This document shows, piece by piece, positions 1 to 6,904 of a stretch of DNA of 21,855 nt. Positions within the stretch are counted from its first letter, which is position 1. The number at the start of each line of letters is the position of its first letter. Source of the DNA: JBOFOR01 sp051654865. GTDB lineage: Bacteria > Bacillota > Clostridia > Peptostreptococcales > Peptostreptococcaceae. The stretch spans positions 1-21,855 of the forward strand of contig JBOFYV010000105.1 in the NCBI GenBank assembly GCA_051654865.1, written 5' to 3'. A model generated the notes under the pieces. It was not told the DNA's origin. It did not search any database and saw nothing but the letters and a program-made list of their open reading frames with translations. The position numbers and the translations under genes are program-made.

Positions 1-122
1 CAAAATAAAAAAACCACTCTCGGCCAAGAGTGGTTTCGAGCTTGATATAAAATCAAGCTTAAGAAACATTAAACATTTTAGGAAACTACTCTCTAAATTC
101 ATAGATTGTAATTTCTTTTTTT
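1..122 (-). ncRNA. Candidate small structured RNA, sister of the RNA at 2229-2362
   Basis: Read on the minus strand, the segment begins after an A-run with GAAATTACAATCT (115 to 103). An AGAGAGTAGTTTC segment ends at 82. Then come an 8-bp hairpin (AGCTTGAT/ATCAAGCT, plus 39-59) and an intrinsic terminator: AAACCACTCT paired with AGAGTGGTTT (plus 11-36), followed by a U-run to the window edge. The first 34 bases align without gaps to the RNA beyond htpG, and the hairpin-terminator order is the same. There is no credible ORF; the longest ATG frame inside is 5 codons. The GAGAGTAGTTTC segment could pair with the 5' arm of the terminator, so an alternative fold exists. Function unknown; I know no Rfam family that fits. 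Confidence 0.55.
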
Positions 123-131
123 ATTAATATT

Positions 132-158
132 ATTATATCACAAAACTAAACTAGACAA
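132..158 (-). promoter_or_regulatory. Putative sigma-A promoter for the minus-strand RNA
   Basis: On the minus strand a perfect TATAAT (plus 132-137, ATTATA) has TTGTCT upstream (plus 153-158) with a short 15-bp spacer; TTTGTC at a 16-bp spacer is an alternative. It lies 16 bases before the conserved GAAATTACA start and diverges from the htpG promoter at 201-229. Confidence 0.4.
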
Positions 159-186
159 ACAATTAAAAAATAAATATTACAAAAAA

Positions 187-229
187 TTAGCACTCATTAC
201 TTGACACTGCTAATAAAACTTACTACAAT
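187..229 (+). promoter_or_regulatory. htpG promoter with CIRCE-like HrcA operator
   Basis: TTGACA (201-206) and TACAAT (224-229) are separated by exactly 17 bp, a strong sigma-A promoter. Overlapping its -35 box is TTAGCACTC (187-195), nine bases, then CACTGCTAA (205-213). The known CIRCE consensus is TTAGCACTC-N9-GAGTGCTAA, so the left half is perfect and the right half differs at two positions. This suggests repression by HrcA, which would make htpG a class I heat-shock gene here. HrcA itself is not in the window. Confidence 0.65.
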
Positions 230-296
230 AATTAAAGTAAAGGGTAATATTTTATCCCAAAAATTATTTAATAAATTTAAATCAGGAGGAGATAAA

Positions 297-2177
297 ATGC
301 AAAAGGAAAGAGGCAACATATCAATACATACAGAAAATATTTTTCCAATAATAAAGAAATGGTTATACTCAGACAAAGATATATTTGTTAGAGAACTAAT
401 AAGTAACGGGTGCGATGCTGTAAACAAATATAGAAAACTTATTTCACTTGGAGAAATAGAAGGAAATAAAGATCAAGAATATAAAATAAACGTATATATA
501 GATAAAGAAAATGAAGCTCTTATATTCGAAGACAACGGTATAGGAATGACAGAAGATGAAATAAAAAAATATATAAACCAAGTAGCGTTCTCAGGAGCAG
601 AGGATTTCTTCAACACATACAAAGAAAAAATGAATGAAGAAAATGATATAATCGGACACTTTGGACTAGGATTCTATTCTTCTTTTATGGTATCTAAAAA
701 AGTTCAAATAGATACACTATCATATAGAGAAGATGCACAACCTGTCAGATGGGTAAGTGAAGGTGGAACTGAATTTGAAATATCAGAATCAGATAATAGG
801 ACTACTAGAGGAACTACTATAACATTATTCTTAGAAGAAGATAGTAAGGAATTTTTAGAAGAATATACAGTGAGAAGTATAATAGATAAATATTGCTCAT
901 TCTTACCTGTTGATATATATTTAGAAACTATAAAACAAGAAACAGAAGAAGATAAAAAAGAAGATGAAGAAACAAAAGAAGTAACTCCGATAAATGATAC
1001 ACATCCATTATGGTTAAAATCACCTAAGGATTGTACAGATGAAGAGTATAAAGAATTCTATAGAAAAGTATTTAAAACTTTTGATGAACCATTATTCTGG
1101 ATACACTTAAATGTAGACTATCCATTTAATCTAAAAGGAATATTATACTTCCCTAAGTTAAACAATGAGTTTGAACTTACAGAGGGTAAAGTTAAGCTAT
1201 ATAATAACCAAGTGTTCGTAGCGGATAATATCAAAGAAGTAATACCAGAGTTCTTATTATTACTAAAAGGAGTAATAGATTGCCCAGATTTACCTTTAAA
1301 CGTATCTAGAAGTTTCTTACAAAACGATAAAGATGTAAGTAAAATATCTAAGCATATAGTTAAAAAAGTAGCTGATAAATTAAAGTCATTATTTAAAAAT
1401 GAAAGAGAAAGTTACGAAAAATTCTGGGATGATATACAAGTATTTATTAAGTACGGATGTTTAAGAGATGAAAGTTTCTATGATAAAGTAAAAGATAGCA
1501 TACTATTCAAAACTATAAACTCAGAATATGTAACTCTTAATGATTACTTAGATAAATGTAAAGAAAAGCATGAAAATAAAGTATTCTATGTTACAAATAA
1601 AGAGCAACAATCACAGTATATAAAACTATTTAAAGATTATGAACTAGATGCAGTGATATTAGATTCTACAATAGATAATCACTTTATGTCTATGATAGAA
1701 TTTAAAAATCAAGGTGTAAGATTTAATAGAATAGATGCAGATTTATCTGATGTTTTAAAAGAAAACACAGAAGATAATAAAGAGTCAAAAGAAGTAATAG
1801 AAAACTTATTCAAAGAGCACGTAGGAGAAAGAATAAAAACATACTCTGTAGAAAGTTTAAAAACTGAAGATACTTCAGCTATTATATTAGTATCAGAGCA
1901 GTCTAGAAGAATGGCTGAAATGAAATCTCAATTTGCTGGAATGGACTTTGGAATGAGCTTTGAAGAGGAAAAAACATTAGTTATAAATGATAATTCTCCT
2001 GTAGTTAAGAAATTAGTTACGTTAAAAGAGGATAAAAGTAAGAAGGATCAATTAGACTTAATTTGTAATCAAATAGTAGATATTGCTTTACTTTCTAATA
2101 AAGAATTAGATTCTAAACAGTTAGAAGAATTTATAACTAGAAATAACAAACTTATGAATATGATAATATCATTATAA
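297..2177 (+). CDS. htpG: Molecular chaperone HtpG (bacterial Hsp90)
   Basis: ATP-dependent cytosolic Hsp90-family chaperone, 626 aa, the normal HtpG length. The GHKL ATPase domain is N-terminal: the helix ELISNGCDAV holds the catalytic Glu and Mg-binding Asn, followed by DNGIGMT and the lid and glycine loop GHFGLGFYSSFM. The middle domain carries LPLNVSR with the conserved Arg, and a C-terminal dimerisation region follows; there is no MEEVD tail, as expected in bacteria. A charged Glu/Lys linker lies between the N-terminal and middle domains. I chose ATG 297 because AGGAGG (284-289) is 7 bases upstream; longer in-frame extensions to 201 start inside the promoter. It is monocistronic, preceded by a CIRCE-like site and flanked on both sides by sister small RNAs. 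The ISNGCDA sequence in place of the usual ISNASDA is a mild deviation. Confidence 0.97.
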   Translation: MQKERGNISIHTENIFPIIKKWLYSDKDIFVRELISNGCDAVNKYRKLISLGEIEGNKDQEYKINVYIDKENEALIFEDNGIGMTEDEIKKYINQVAFSGAEDFFNTYKEKMNEENDIIGHFGLGFYSSFMVSKKVQIDTLSYREDAQPVRWVSEGGTEFEISESDNRTTRGTTITLFLEEDSKEFLEEYTVRSIIDKYCSFLPVDIYLETIKQETEEDKKEDEETKEVTPINDTHPLWLKSPKDCTDEEYKEFYRKVFKTFDEPLFWIHLNVDYPFNLKGILYFPKLNNEFELTEGKVKLYNNQVFVADNIKEVIPEFLLLLKGVIDCPDLPLNVSRSFLQNDKDVSKISKHIVKKVADKLKSLFKNERESYEKFWDDIQVFIKYGCLRDESFYDKVKDSILFKTINSEYVTLNDYLDKCKEKHENKVFYVTNKEQQSQYIKLFKDYELDAVILDSTIDNHFMSMIEFKNQGVRFNRIDADLSDVLKENTEDNKESKEVIENLFKEHVGERIKTYSVESLKTEDTSAIILVSEQSRRMAEMKSQFAGMDFGMSFEEEKTLVINDNSPVVKKLVTLKEDKSKKDQLDLICNQIVDIALLSNKELDSKQLEEFITRNNKLMNMIISL

Positions 2178-2228
2178 AATGTAGGTTTATTTTATTATAA
2201 AATATAGTATAATATAAATATATATAAT

Positions 2229-2362
2229 TAAAAAAAGAAATTACAGTCTAGTGGAATAGAGTGTGGTTTCTATAATAGATAAACTATTTTTTTGTGAACT
2301 TAATTTTTATATTAAGCTCAAGACCACTCTTTCTATTGCGACTAGAAGAGTGGTTTTTTATT
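2229..2362 (+). ncRNA. Candidate small structured RNA downstream of htpG
   Basis: Starts after an A-run with GAAATTACAGTCT (2237-2249), then an AGAGTGTGGTTTC segment to 2270, a 6-bp hairpin CTTAAT/ATTAAG (2299-2316) and a terminator (2323-2362). The order and the first 34 bases match the minus-strand RNA at 1-122. Two possible -10 boxes (TATAAT at 2208-2213 and at 2223-2228) lie upstream, but no good -35 is visible, so transcription could also come from htpG read-through. No ORF fits inside. The GTGGTTTC segment can pair either with the terminator's 5' arm or with the inverted copy at 2374-2386. Not recognised as a known family. Confidence 0.5.
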
Positions 2363-2401
2363 TTACCAAATATGAAACCACCACTCTCAGACTGTAATTT
2401 C
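2298..2401 (-). ncRNA. Candidate antisense RNA convergent with the RNA at 2229-2362
   Basis: A strong minus-strand promoter (2408-2437) would start a transcript at about 2401 with GAAATTACAGTCTGAGAG, the same 13-base start as the plus-strand RNA. It would be antisense to that RNA over most of its length. The central hairpin (2323-2354) lacks a U-run in this direction, so the 3' end is uncertain; the end given is only the limit of the structured region. No ORF was seen. Confidence 0.4.
2323..2362 (+). terminator. Rho-independent terminator of the htpG/small-RNA unit
   Basis: ACCACTC...GAGTGGT with an inner TTTCTA/TAGAA extension and a loop around TTGCGAC, followed by TTTTTTATTTT. It shares the CCACTCT stem with the terminator at 1-36. 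Confidence 0.75.
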
Positions 2402-2407
2402 TACAGT

Positions 2408-2437
2408 ATTATACCATACAAAAAATAATTTTAACAA
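2408..2437 (-). promoter_or_regulatory. Sigma-A promoter for the minus-strand RNA
   Basis: On the minus strand TTGTTA (plus 2432-2437) and TATAAT (plus 2408-2413) are 18 bp apart. The predicted start falls on the GAAATTACAG end of the right repeat arm at about 2401. Confidence 0.6.
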
Positions 2438-2454
2438 TATTAATAATAAATATA

Positions 2455-2485
2455 TTGACCCTAACACAATGTTATAGATTACTAT
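2455..2485 (+). promoter_or_regulatory. MerR-type promoter with operator in a 19-bp spacer
   Basis: TTGACC (2455-2460) and TACTAT (2480-2485) are separated by 19 bp, the over-long spacer typical of promoters twisted into activity by MerR-family regulators. Inside the spacer lies the dyad CTAACA-CAA-TGTTAT (2461-2475). The first gene downstream is itself a MerR-family regulator, so autoregulation is the simple reading. Confidence 0.7.
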
Positions 2486-2506
2486 AGTTTTAGGAGGTTA
2501 GATTAT

Positions 2507-3265
2507 ATGTATATGATAAATGAAATCTCAAAGCTAACAGGTGTAAGTGTAAGAATGCTACATCATTATGATAAAATAGAACTTTTAGTGCCAAGCCAAA
2601 GAACTAATTCAAACTATAGAGTGTATAGTGATGAAGATGTTGCTAGGCTATATCAAATACTACTTTTTAAAGAATTAGAATTTCCTCTAAAGGAAATCAA
2701 ATCAATATTAGATGATGAAGAATTTGATAAAGAGGAAGCTCTAAATATACAACGAAAGCTTATACTGGAAAAGAAAAATAGATTAGAAAAAATAATAGAG
2801 TCAATAGATGATACAATCACAAATTTAGGAGGTAAAAATATGAGTAAAAAAGACTTCAAAGCATTTAGCTATGATGAAATAAAGAAACACCAAGAAAAAT
2901 ATAAAGAAGAAACTAAAGAAAAGTACGGAAAATCAGATGCATATAAAGAAAGCCAAGAAAAAACATCTAAGTATTCTAAAAGTGACTGGGAAAATATAAT
3001 GGGAGCAGCGAATGATATCTATGAAGAATTAGCGAAATTAATGGACAAAGATCCTTCAGATGATAAAGTACAAGAGTTAGTCATAAAATGGAGAAATCAT
3101 ATAACAACTAACTTCTATAACTGCACAATAGATATATTTAGAGGATTAGCTCTTATGTATGTTGCAGATGAAAGATTCACAAAGAACATAGATAAGTATG
3201 GTGAAGGATTAGCTCAGTTTTTAAGTGATGCTATGAATATATATTGTGATAATAACTCAAAGTAG
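2507..3265 (+). CDS. MerR-family regulator with TipAS antibiotic-recognition domain
   Basis: Probable drug-sensing transcription activator of the TipAL type, 252 aa, the usual size. Residues 3-70 are the MerR winged helix-turn-helix (INEISKLTGVSVRMLHHYD, then NYRVYSDEDV). Residues 75-108 are the dimerisation coiled coil. Residues 112-252 are the TipAS domain, with the family-like stretch GLALMYVADERF. Cys206, just before that stretch, is a candidate for the ligand-reactive cysteine known in TipAL (recalled, not aligned). AGGAGG (2492-2497) is 9 bases before ATG 2507; ATG 2513 is an alternative. Its promoter has the MerR 19-bp spacer and dyad. An internal ribosome site at 2827 could give a free TipAS domain. 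The TraX-family gene 101 bp downstream may be co-transcribed. The ligand is unknown. Confidence 0.9.
   Translation: MYMINEISKLTGVSVRMLHHYDKIELLVPSQRTNSNYRVYSDEDVARLYQILLFKELEFPLKEIKSILDDEEFDKEEALNIQRKLILEKKNRLEKIIESIDDTITNLGGKNMSKKDFKAFSYDEIKKHQEKYKEETKEKYGKSDAYKESQEKTSKYSKSDWENIMGAANDIYEELAKLMDKDPSDDKVQELVIKWRNHITTNFYNCTIDIFRGLALMYVADERFTKNIDKYGEGLAQFLSDAMNIYCDNNSK
2827..2842 (+). promoter_or_regulatory. Internal Shine-Dalgarno and in-frame ATG (short TipAS form)
   Basis: AGGAGG (2827-2832), a 7-base spacer and ATG (2840-2842) lie in frame with the regulator at Met112, exactly at the join between coiled coil and TipAS domain. A 141-aa product would result. In Streptomyces lividans tipA an internal start likewise yields the separate drug-binding protein TipAS of about 144 aa. 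Confidence 0.65.
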
Positions 3266-3315
3266 TCTAGATTACAAAACTGTAAGGCAAATGTAAGCTA
3301 GTTAAATGGTTATAT

Positions 3316-3359
3316 CCTTAAGTTGGTTATATAATCAATACATAATCAACTTAAGGAGG
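3316..3359 (+). promoter_or_regulatory. 15-bp hairpin overlapping the ribosome binding site of the TraX-family gene
   Basis: CCTTAAGTTGGTTAT (3316-3330) pairs with ATAATCAACTTAAGG (3342-3356): 15 pairs, one G-U, an 11-base loop. The Shine-Dalgarno AGGAGG is 3354-3359, so half of it is inside the stem; ATG follows at 3367. There is no U-run, so it is not a terminator. It may control translation, or act as a DNA operator dyad. Confidence 0.6.
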
Positions 3360-3366
3360 ATATTAA

Positions 3367-4092
3367 ATGAAGAAATTAAATGCATTTCAAATAAAAGTTT
3401 TTGCACTAATACTTATGCTAATGGACCACTTATACTTTGCTTTTCCTAAGGTATTTCCATTATGGTTTCATCCGTTATCAAGAGTAGTATCTCCCATATT
3501 TGCATTTTTACTAGTGGAAGGATTTTTCCATACTAGAAATAGAAAAAAATATAATATTAGATTATGGGGTTGGGCAGTATTTATGCAAGTTGGAAATATA
3601 GCTATAAATACTATTCTAAAATCAAAAGAAGTTTCAGTTCATAATAATATATTCTTAACTTTAGCATTAGGCCTTACTATAATAAGTATACTTGAATATA
3701 GTAAGAAAAAAGTTGGAGCTAATAAATTGATGTTAATAACAGCTGCTATATTATTGTTACCACTAAGCATTTTGACAGAGGGTGGAATAGCAGTTATACC
3801 ATTTATATTAATAACTTATTTATTTAGAAATAGTAACAATAAAAAGATTATAGGATACGTAATATTATCAGCGTTGTTATTTATTATGAGTTATGCTGCT
3901 TATCCGACTATTGAAGAAACTATAAATATGTTAATGTATAATTCAGACTTCTTATTAATTTTAGCAGTTCCATTTATATTAATGTACAATGGTGAAAGAG
4001 GAATGAATAATAAATTTAGTAAGTATTTATTCTATGTATTCTACCCACTACATTTATGGGTAATAGCATTAATAGAATTTACATTAAAGTAA
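3367..4092 (+). CDS. TraX-family integral membrane protein
   Basis: 241-aa polytopic membrane protein of the TraX family (named after the F-pilin acetylase, but widespread in Firmicutes chromosomes outside conjugation loci). The N-terminal signature FQIKVFALILMLMDHLYFAF with the Met-Asp-His, then LSRVVSPIFAFLLVEGFFHT, is typical. Seven or eight hydrophobic segments follow, ending in YVFYPLHLWVIALIEF, where the PLHL motif resembles membrane acyltransferases. The start at ATG 3367 fits AGGAGG at 3354-3359. No conjugation genes are nearby, so a pilin role is unlikely; modification of an envelope component is inference. It is terminated at 4108-4161. Confidence 0.85.
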   Translation: MKKLNAFQIKVFALILMLMDHLYFAFPKVFPLWFHPLSRVVSPIFAFLLVEGFFHTRNRKKYNIRLWGWAVFMQVGNIAINTILKSKEVSVHNNIFLTLALGLTIISILEYSKKKVGANKLMLITAAILLLPLSILTEGGIAVIPFILITYLFRNSNNKKIIGYVILSALLFIMSYAAYPTIEETINMLMYNSDFLLILAVPFILMYNGERGMNNKFSKYLFYVFYPLHLWVIALIEFTLK

Positions 4093-4107
4093 AAATATAA
4101 ATATAAT

Positions 4108-4161
4108 AAACACTATAAAAGGCTATTAGAATACTGATAGCCTTTTATAGTGTTTATTTTT
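4108..4161 (+). terminator. Rho-independent terminator
   Basis: A 19-bp perfect stem (4108-4126 with 4137-4155), a 10-base loop, then ATTTTT. It separates the TraX-family gene from the two-component operon. Confidence 0.85.
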
Positions 4162-4207
4162 AAGATATAATTAAATTAAAAATAAACCAGTTTTTGGAGG
4201 GGAAATA

Positions 4208-4906
4208 ATGAGTAACATATTACTTTTAGAAGATGACAAATCTCTAAATAGGGGAATAAGCTTTAAATTAAAAAAAGAAGGATACAGCGTAAAAACAGCT
4301 TTTAATATAAAAGAAGCAAAAGATATATTTGAAAACAATGATTTAGATTTAATAATATCGGATGTAGGATTACCTGATGGAAGTGGATTTGATTTTTGTG
4401 AGGAAGTTAGAAATATAAGTGATATACACATAATAATGCTTACTGCCCTAGATCAAGAGGTAGATATAGTTACAGGATATGAAATAGGAGCGGATGATTA
4501 TATAACAAAACCATTTAGTTTGATAGTACTTATATCTAAAGTAAATGCGGTAATGAAAAGAATTAGCAATACGAGTGTAGCAAATGAGAATATAATATTA
4601 TGTGATAAGTTAGAGTTTAATTATTTGGATAACAAATTAGTTAAGGAAAATGAAGAGTTACTATTAAGTAAGAATGAAGGTAAATTATTAAGATATCTTA
4701 TGGAAAATTCAGGACAAACAGTAACTAAAGAACAACTAATAGAAGCACTATGGGATATTGATGGTAACTTTGTAGATGAAAATACCGTAGCGGTAAATAT
4801 AAGAAGACTTAGGCAAAAGGTAGAATATAATCCATCAAGTCCGGAGTACATAAAAAATATTAGAGGAATAGGATATACTTTTGAAAAGAGGTGTATCAAG
4901 AAATGA
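4208..4906 (+). CDS. OmpR-family response regulator
   Basis: 232 aa. The receiver domain (1-115) has the acidic pair Glu8/Asp9, phospho-acceptor Asp52 (IISDVGLPDG), Thr79 and Lys101 (ITKPFS). The OmpR/PhoB winged helix (about 130-230) ends in NPSSPEYIKNIRGIGYTF, a typical recognition and wing region. Start ATG 4208 has GGAGGGG at 4196-4202. Its TGA overlaps the kinase ATG (ATGA), so the pair is translationally coupled. Its probable targets are its own operon and the ABC transporter that follows. Confidence 0.95.
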   Translation: MSNILLLEDDKSLNRGISFKLKKEGYSVKTAFNIKEAKDIFENNDLDLIISDVGLPDGSGFDFCEEVRNISDIHIIMLTALDQEVDIVTGYEIGADDYITKPFSLIVLISKVNAVMKRISNTSVANENIILCDKLEFNYLDNKLVKENEELLLSKNEGKLLRYLMENSGQTVTKEQLIEALWDIDGNFVDENTVAVNIRRLRQKVEYNPSSPEYIKNIRGIGYTFEKRCIKK

Positions 4907-6144
4907 CAAACATAGTAAAGAAAGAACCTATAATAAAAAAATCAATGACTATAATGATGGTGGGTATGATAGTTGTGTTTGCTATATTTACAACACTTCA
5001 ATATAATAATTTTAAAAATATATATCTAAAACAAGAGAAGATAAACCAAAGTATAGTAGGAGCTTTAGTAGATAAATATCCAGATCAAGAAGTTAACATT
5101 ATAAACTCTATATATAAGCAAGATAATACTTATTTAGACTCAGGAGCAAAGATTTTAGACAAATATGGATACAATAGCAATTATAAAATGTATGAAAATG
5201 TAAATTTTCAACAACACTTGAAATATTTCCTGGTAAATAATTTGATTGTTTTTGTAATGATGATAGCAATAATGTCATTTGTAGTAATGAACTTCATTAA
5301 ATATATGTACAACAGGATATCAAAGGTAAATGAAGATATAGAAAATATAATAAACAATAAATACATAATAGAAGAAAATCTTAAAGAAGAAGGTGTATTT
5401 AATCGAATATATACAGATTTAAATAAACTATCACGAAGTTTAAACCTTAAAATTAATGAACTAAATAAAGAGAAAGAAAGCATAAAAGAGCTAGTCACAG
5501 ATATATCTCATCAATTAAAAACACCTTTAGCATCTTTGAAATTATATAATTCACTTTTAATAGAAGAAGAGCTTGATGAAGAAGAAAGAATCGAATTTTT
5601 AAAAACTAATGAAATGTCTATAAATAAGCTACATAACCTTATAGATTCGTTAGTGAATATATCAAGATTAGAAGCGAGTATGATAAATATTAAAAGAGAA
5701 AATAAAAGTATAAAAGAAACAATAATAAGAGCAATAAATAGCACAATACCAAAATCAAATCAAAAGAATATTAATATAAATGTAGATGACTTTGAAGATA
5801 TACAAATTCCTCATGATTCTAAATGGACAGAGGAGAGTATATTTAATGTACTAGAAAATTCAGTAAAATATACACATAATAATAAAGATATAGACGTAGA
5901 AGTTTCAGAAACTATAAATTTTGTCAGAATAGATATTAAGGATAATGGAATTGGGATAGATAAATCAGAGTACAATAATATATTCAAACGATTTTATAGA
6001 AGTGAGGAAGTTGAAGAAATAGAAGGATCAGGAGTAGGGCTTTATTTAACTAGAAAAATACTAGAACAACAAGGTGGCAATATTATAGTCTCATCAGAAA
6101 AAGGACAAGGTAGTAAATTTTCCCTATTTCTTACAAAAGTGTAA
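4903..6144 (+). CDS. Membrane sensor histidine kinase
   Basis: 413 aa. TM1 about residues 15-33, an extracellular segment of about 75 residues, TM2 about 108-131, a linker, then HisKA with the phospho-acceptor His203 (DISHQLKTPLA) and the HATPase domain: N box NVLENSVKYT, G1 DNGIGI, F box FKRFYRS, G2 GSGVGL. I chose ATG 4903, in the ATGA overlap with the response regulator, 9 bases after AGAGGTG; the GTG at 4891 lies inside that ribosome site. The kinase has a real extracellular loop, unlike BceS-type kinases, whose two helices are almost directly joined, so it may sense a ligand itself. The transporter genes start 76 bp downstream. Confidence 0.93.
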   Translation: MTNIVKKEPIIKKSMTIMMVGMIVVFAIFTTLQYNNFKNIYLKQEKINQSIVGALVDKYPDQEVNIINSIYKQDNTYLDSGAKILDKYGYNSNYKMYENVNFQQHLKYFLVNNLIVFVMMIAIMSFVVMNFIKYMYNRISKVNEDIENIINNKYIIEENLKEEGVFNRIYTDLNKLSRSLNLKINELNKEKESIKELVTDISHQLKTPLASLKLYNSLLIEEELDEEERIEFLKTNEMSINKLHNLIDSLVNISRLEASMINIKRENKSIKETIIRAINSTIPKSNQKNININVDDFEDIQIPHDSKWTEESIFNVLENSVKYTHNNKDIDVEVSETINFVRIDIKDNGIGIDKSEYNNIFKRFYRSEEVEEIEGSGVGLYLTRKILEQQGGNIIVSSEKGQGSKFSLFLTKV

Positions 6145-6157
6145 GCCTAGTTGTAAG
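6131..6157 (+). promoter_or_regulatory. Possible response-regulator site before the ABC genes
   Basis: A direct repeat GTAAG (6141-6145) and GTAAG (6153-6157) with a 12-base period, and an overlapping palindrome TTACA-AAAG-TGTAA (6131-6144), lie at the kinase stop codon. OmpR-type regulators bind direct repeats of about one helix turn. These words are short in AT-rich DNA, so this is tentative. Confidence 0.25.
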
Positions 6158-6220
6158 AGAGTTGAAAGACTTAGGATGTATTATTAAAGTATAAATGATA
6201 CAGATAAGGAGAAATAAAAA

Positions 6221-6904
6221 ATGAGTATATTAAAGACGGATAATTTAAAGAAGTATTACGGTAATGGAGAAAATTTAGTAAAAGCAATAGATGATACTAA
6301 TATAGATATAAAAGAGGGAGAATTTGTAGCAATAGTAGGAAAATCAGGGTCAGGTAAAAGTACGTTGCTTCATATGATAGGCGGACTTGATAACCCAACG
6401 GATGGTAAGGTGTACATAAATAATAAAGACATATTTGATTTAAAAGAAGAAGAATTAGCGATATTTAGAAGAAGGAATATAGGGTTTATATTTCAACACT
6501 TTAACTTAATACCATCACTTAACGTATGGGAAAATATAACACTTCCAATAGGTCTTGATGGGAAGGAAGTGAATAAAGACTTTGTAAACGATATAGTAAA
6601 GTCACTTGGCTTAGCAGATAAAGTAGAGTCATTACCTAATACTTTATCTGGTGGTCAGCAGCAAAGAGTTGCTATAGCGCGTGCTTTAGTAGCAAGACCT
6701 GCTATAATACTTGCAGATGAACCAACAGGAAACCTAGACTCTAAAACATCTGATGAAGTAATGAGTTTATTAAAAACTATGATAAAAAAATACAGTCAAA
6801 CATTAGTAATGATAACGCATGATGAAACTATAGCTCAAATGGCAGATAGAGTAATATATATAGAAGATGGTAAAGTAATAAAGGGTGGTGTTATAAATGA
6901 TTAA
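6221..6904 (+). CDS. ABC transporter ATP-binding protein (MacB/LolD/Bce family)
   Basis: 227-aa cytoplasmic ATPase. Walker A GKSGSGKST (40-48), Q-loop Gln92 (FIFQHFNL), signature LSGGQ (142-146), Walker B IILADE with Glu167, switch His200 (MITHDE). The size and the DEPTGNLD sequence place it among ATPases that drive FtsX-type permeases in mechanotransmission or peptide-resistance systems rather than classical importers. A ribosome site (AAGGAG) precedes ATG 6221. Its end overlaps the permease start by 8 bp. Read with the upstream two-component genes, the likely role is defence against envelope-active peptides or export of a lipid or peptide; the substrate is not deducible. Confidence 0.95.
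   Translation: MSILKTDNLKKYYGNGENLVKAIDDTNIDIKEGEFVAIVGKSGSGKSTLLHMIGGLDNPTDGKVYINNKDIFDLKEEELAIFRRRNIGFIFQHFNLIPSLNVWENITLPIGLDGKEVNKDFVNDIVKSLGLADKVESLPNTLSGGQQQRVAIARALVARPAIILADEPTGNLDSKTSDEVMSLLKTMIKKYSQTLVMITHDETIAQMADRVIYIEDGKVIKGGVIND

Larger units (their letters stand above)
2237..2401. repeat. Inverted-repeat ends of a mirrored RNA locus
   Basis: The left arm 2237-2270 and the right arm 2374-2401 are inverted copies. The outer 13 bases (GAAATTACAGTCT) are identical, and both arms end inward in a GTG(GTG)GTTTC-type sequence. The terminator hairpin lies between them. In RNA form this would be a closing stem around inner hairpins. In DNA it gives two inward-facing transcription starts with the same 5' end. 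Confidence 0.7.

Noticed and set aside
201..296. N-terminal extension of htpG from TTG 201
   Set aside because: It starts at the -35 box of the promoter and the extension has no ribosome site; AGGAGG at 284-289 fixes ATG 297.
2237..2401. Miniature inverted-repeat transposable element
   Set aside because: The inverted ends fit, but there is no clear target-site duplication, and the promoter boxes, terminator and related flanking copy fit an RNA locus better. It is not excluded.
3316..3356. Terminator upstream of the TraX-family gene
   Set aside because: The stem is strong but no U-run follows; the 3' arm runs straight into the ribosome site.
4891..4902. GTG 4891 start for the histidine kinase
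   Set aside because: It lies within the AGAGGTG ribosome site used by ATG 4903, which also gives the usual ATGA overlap.
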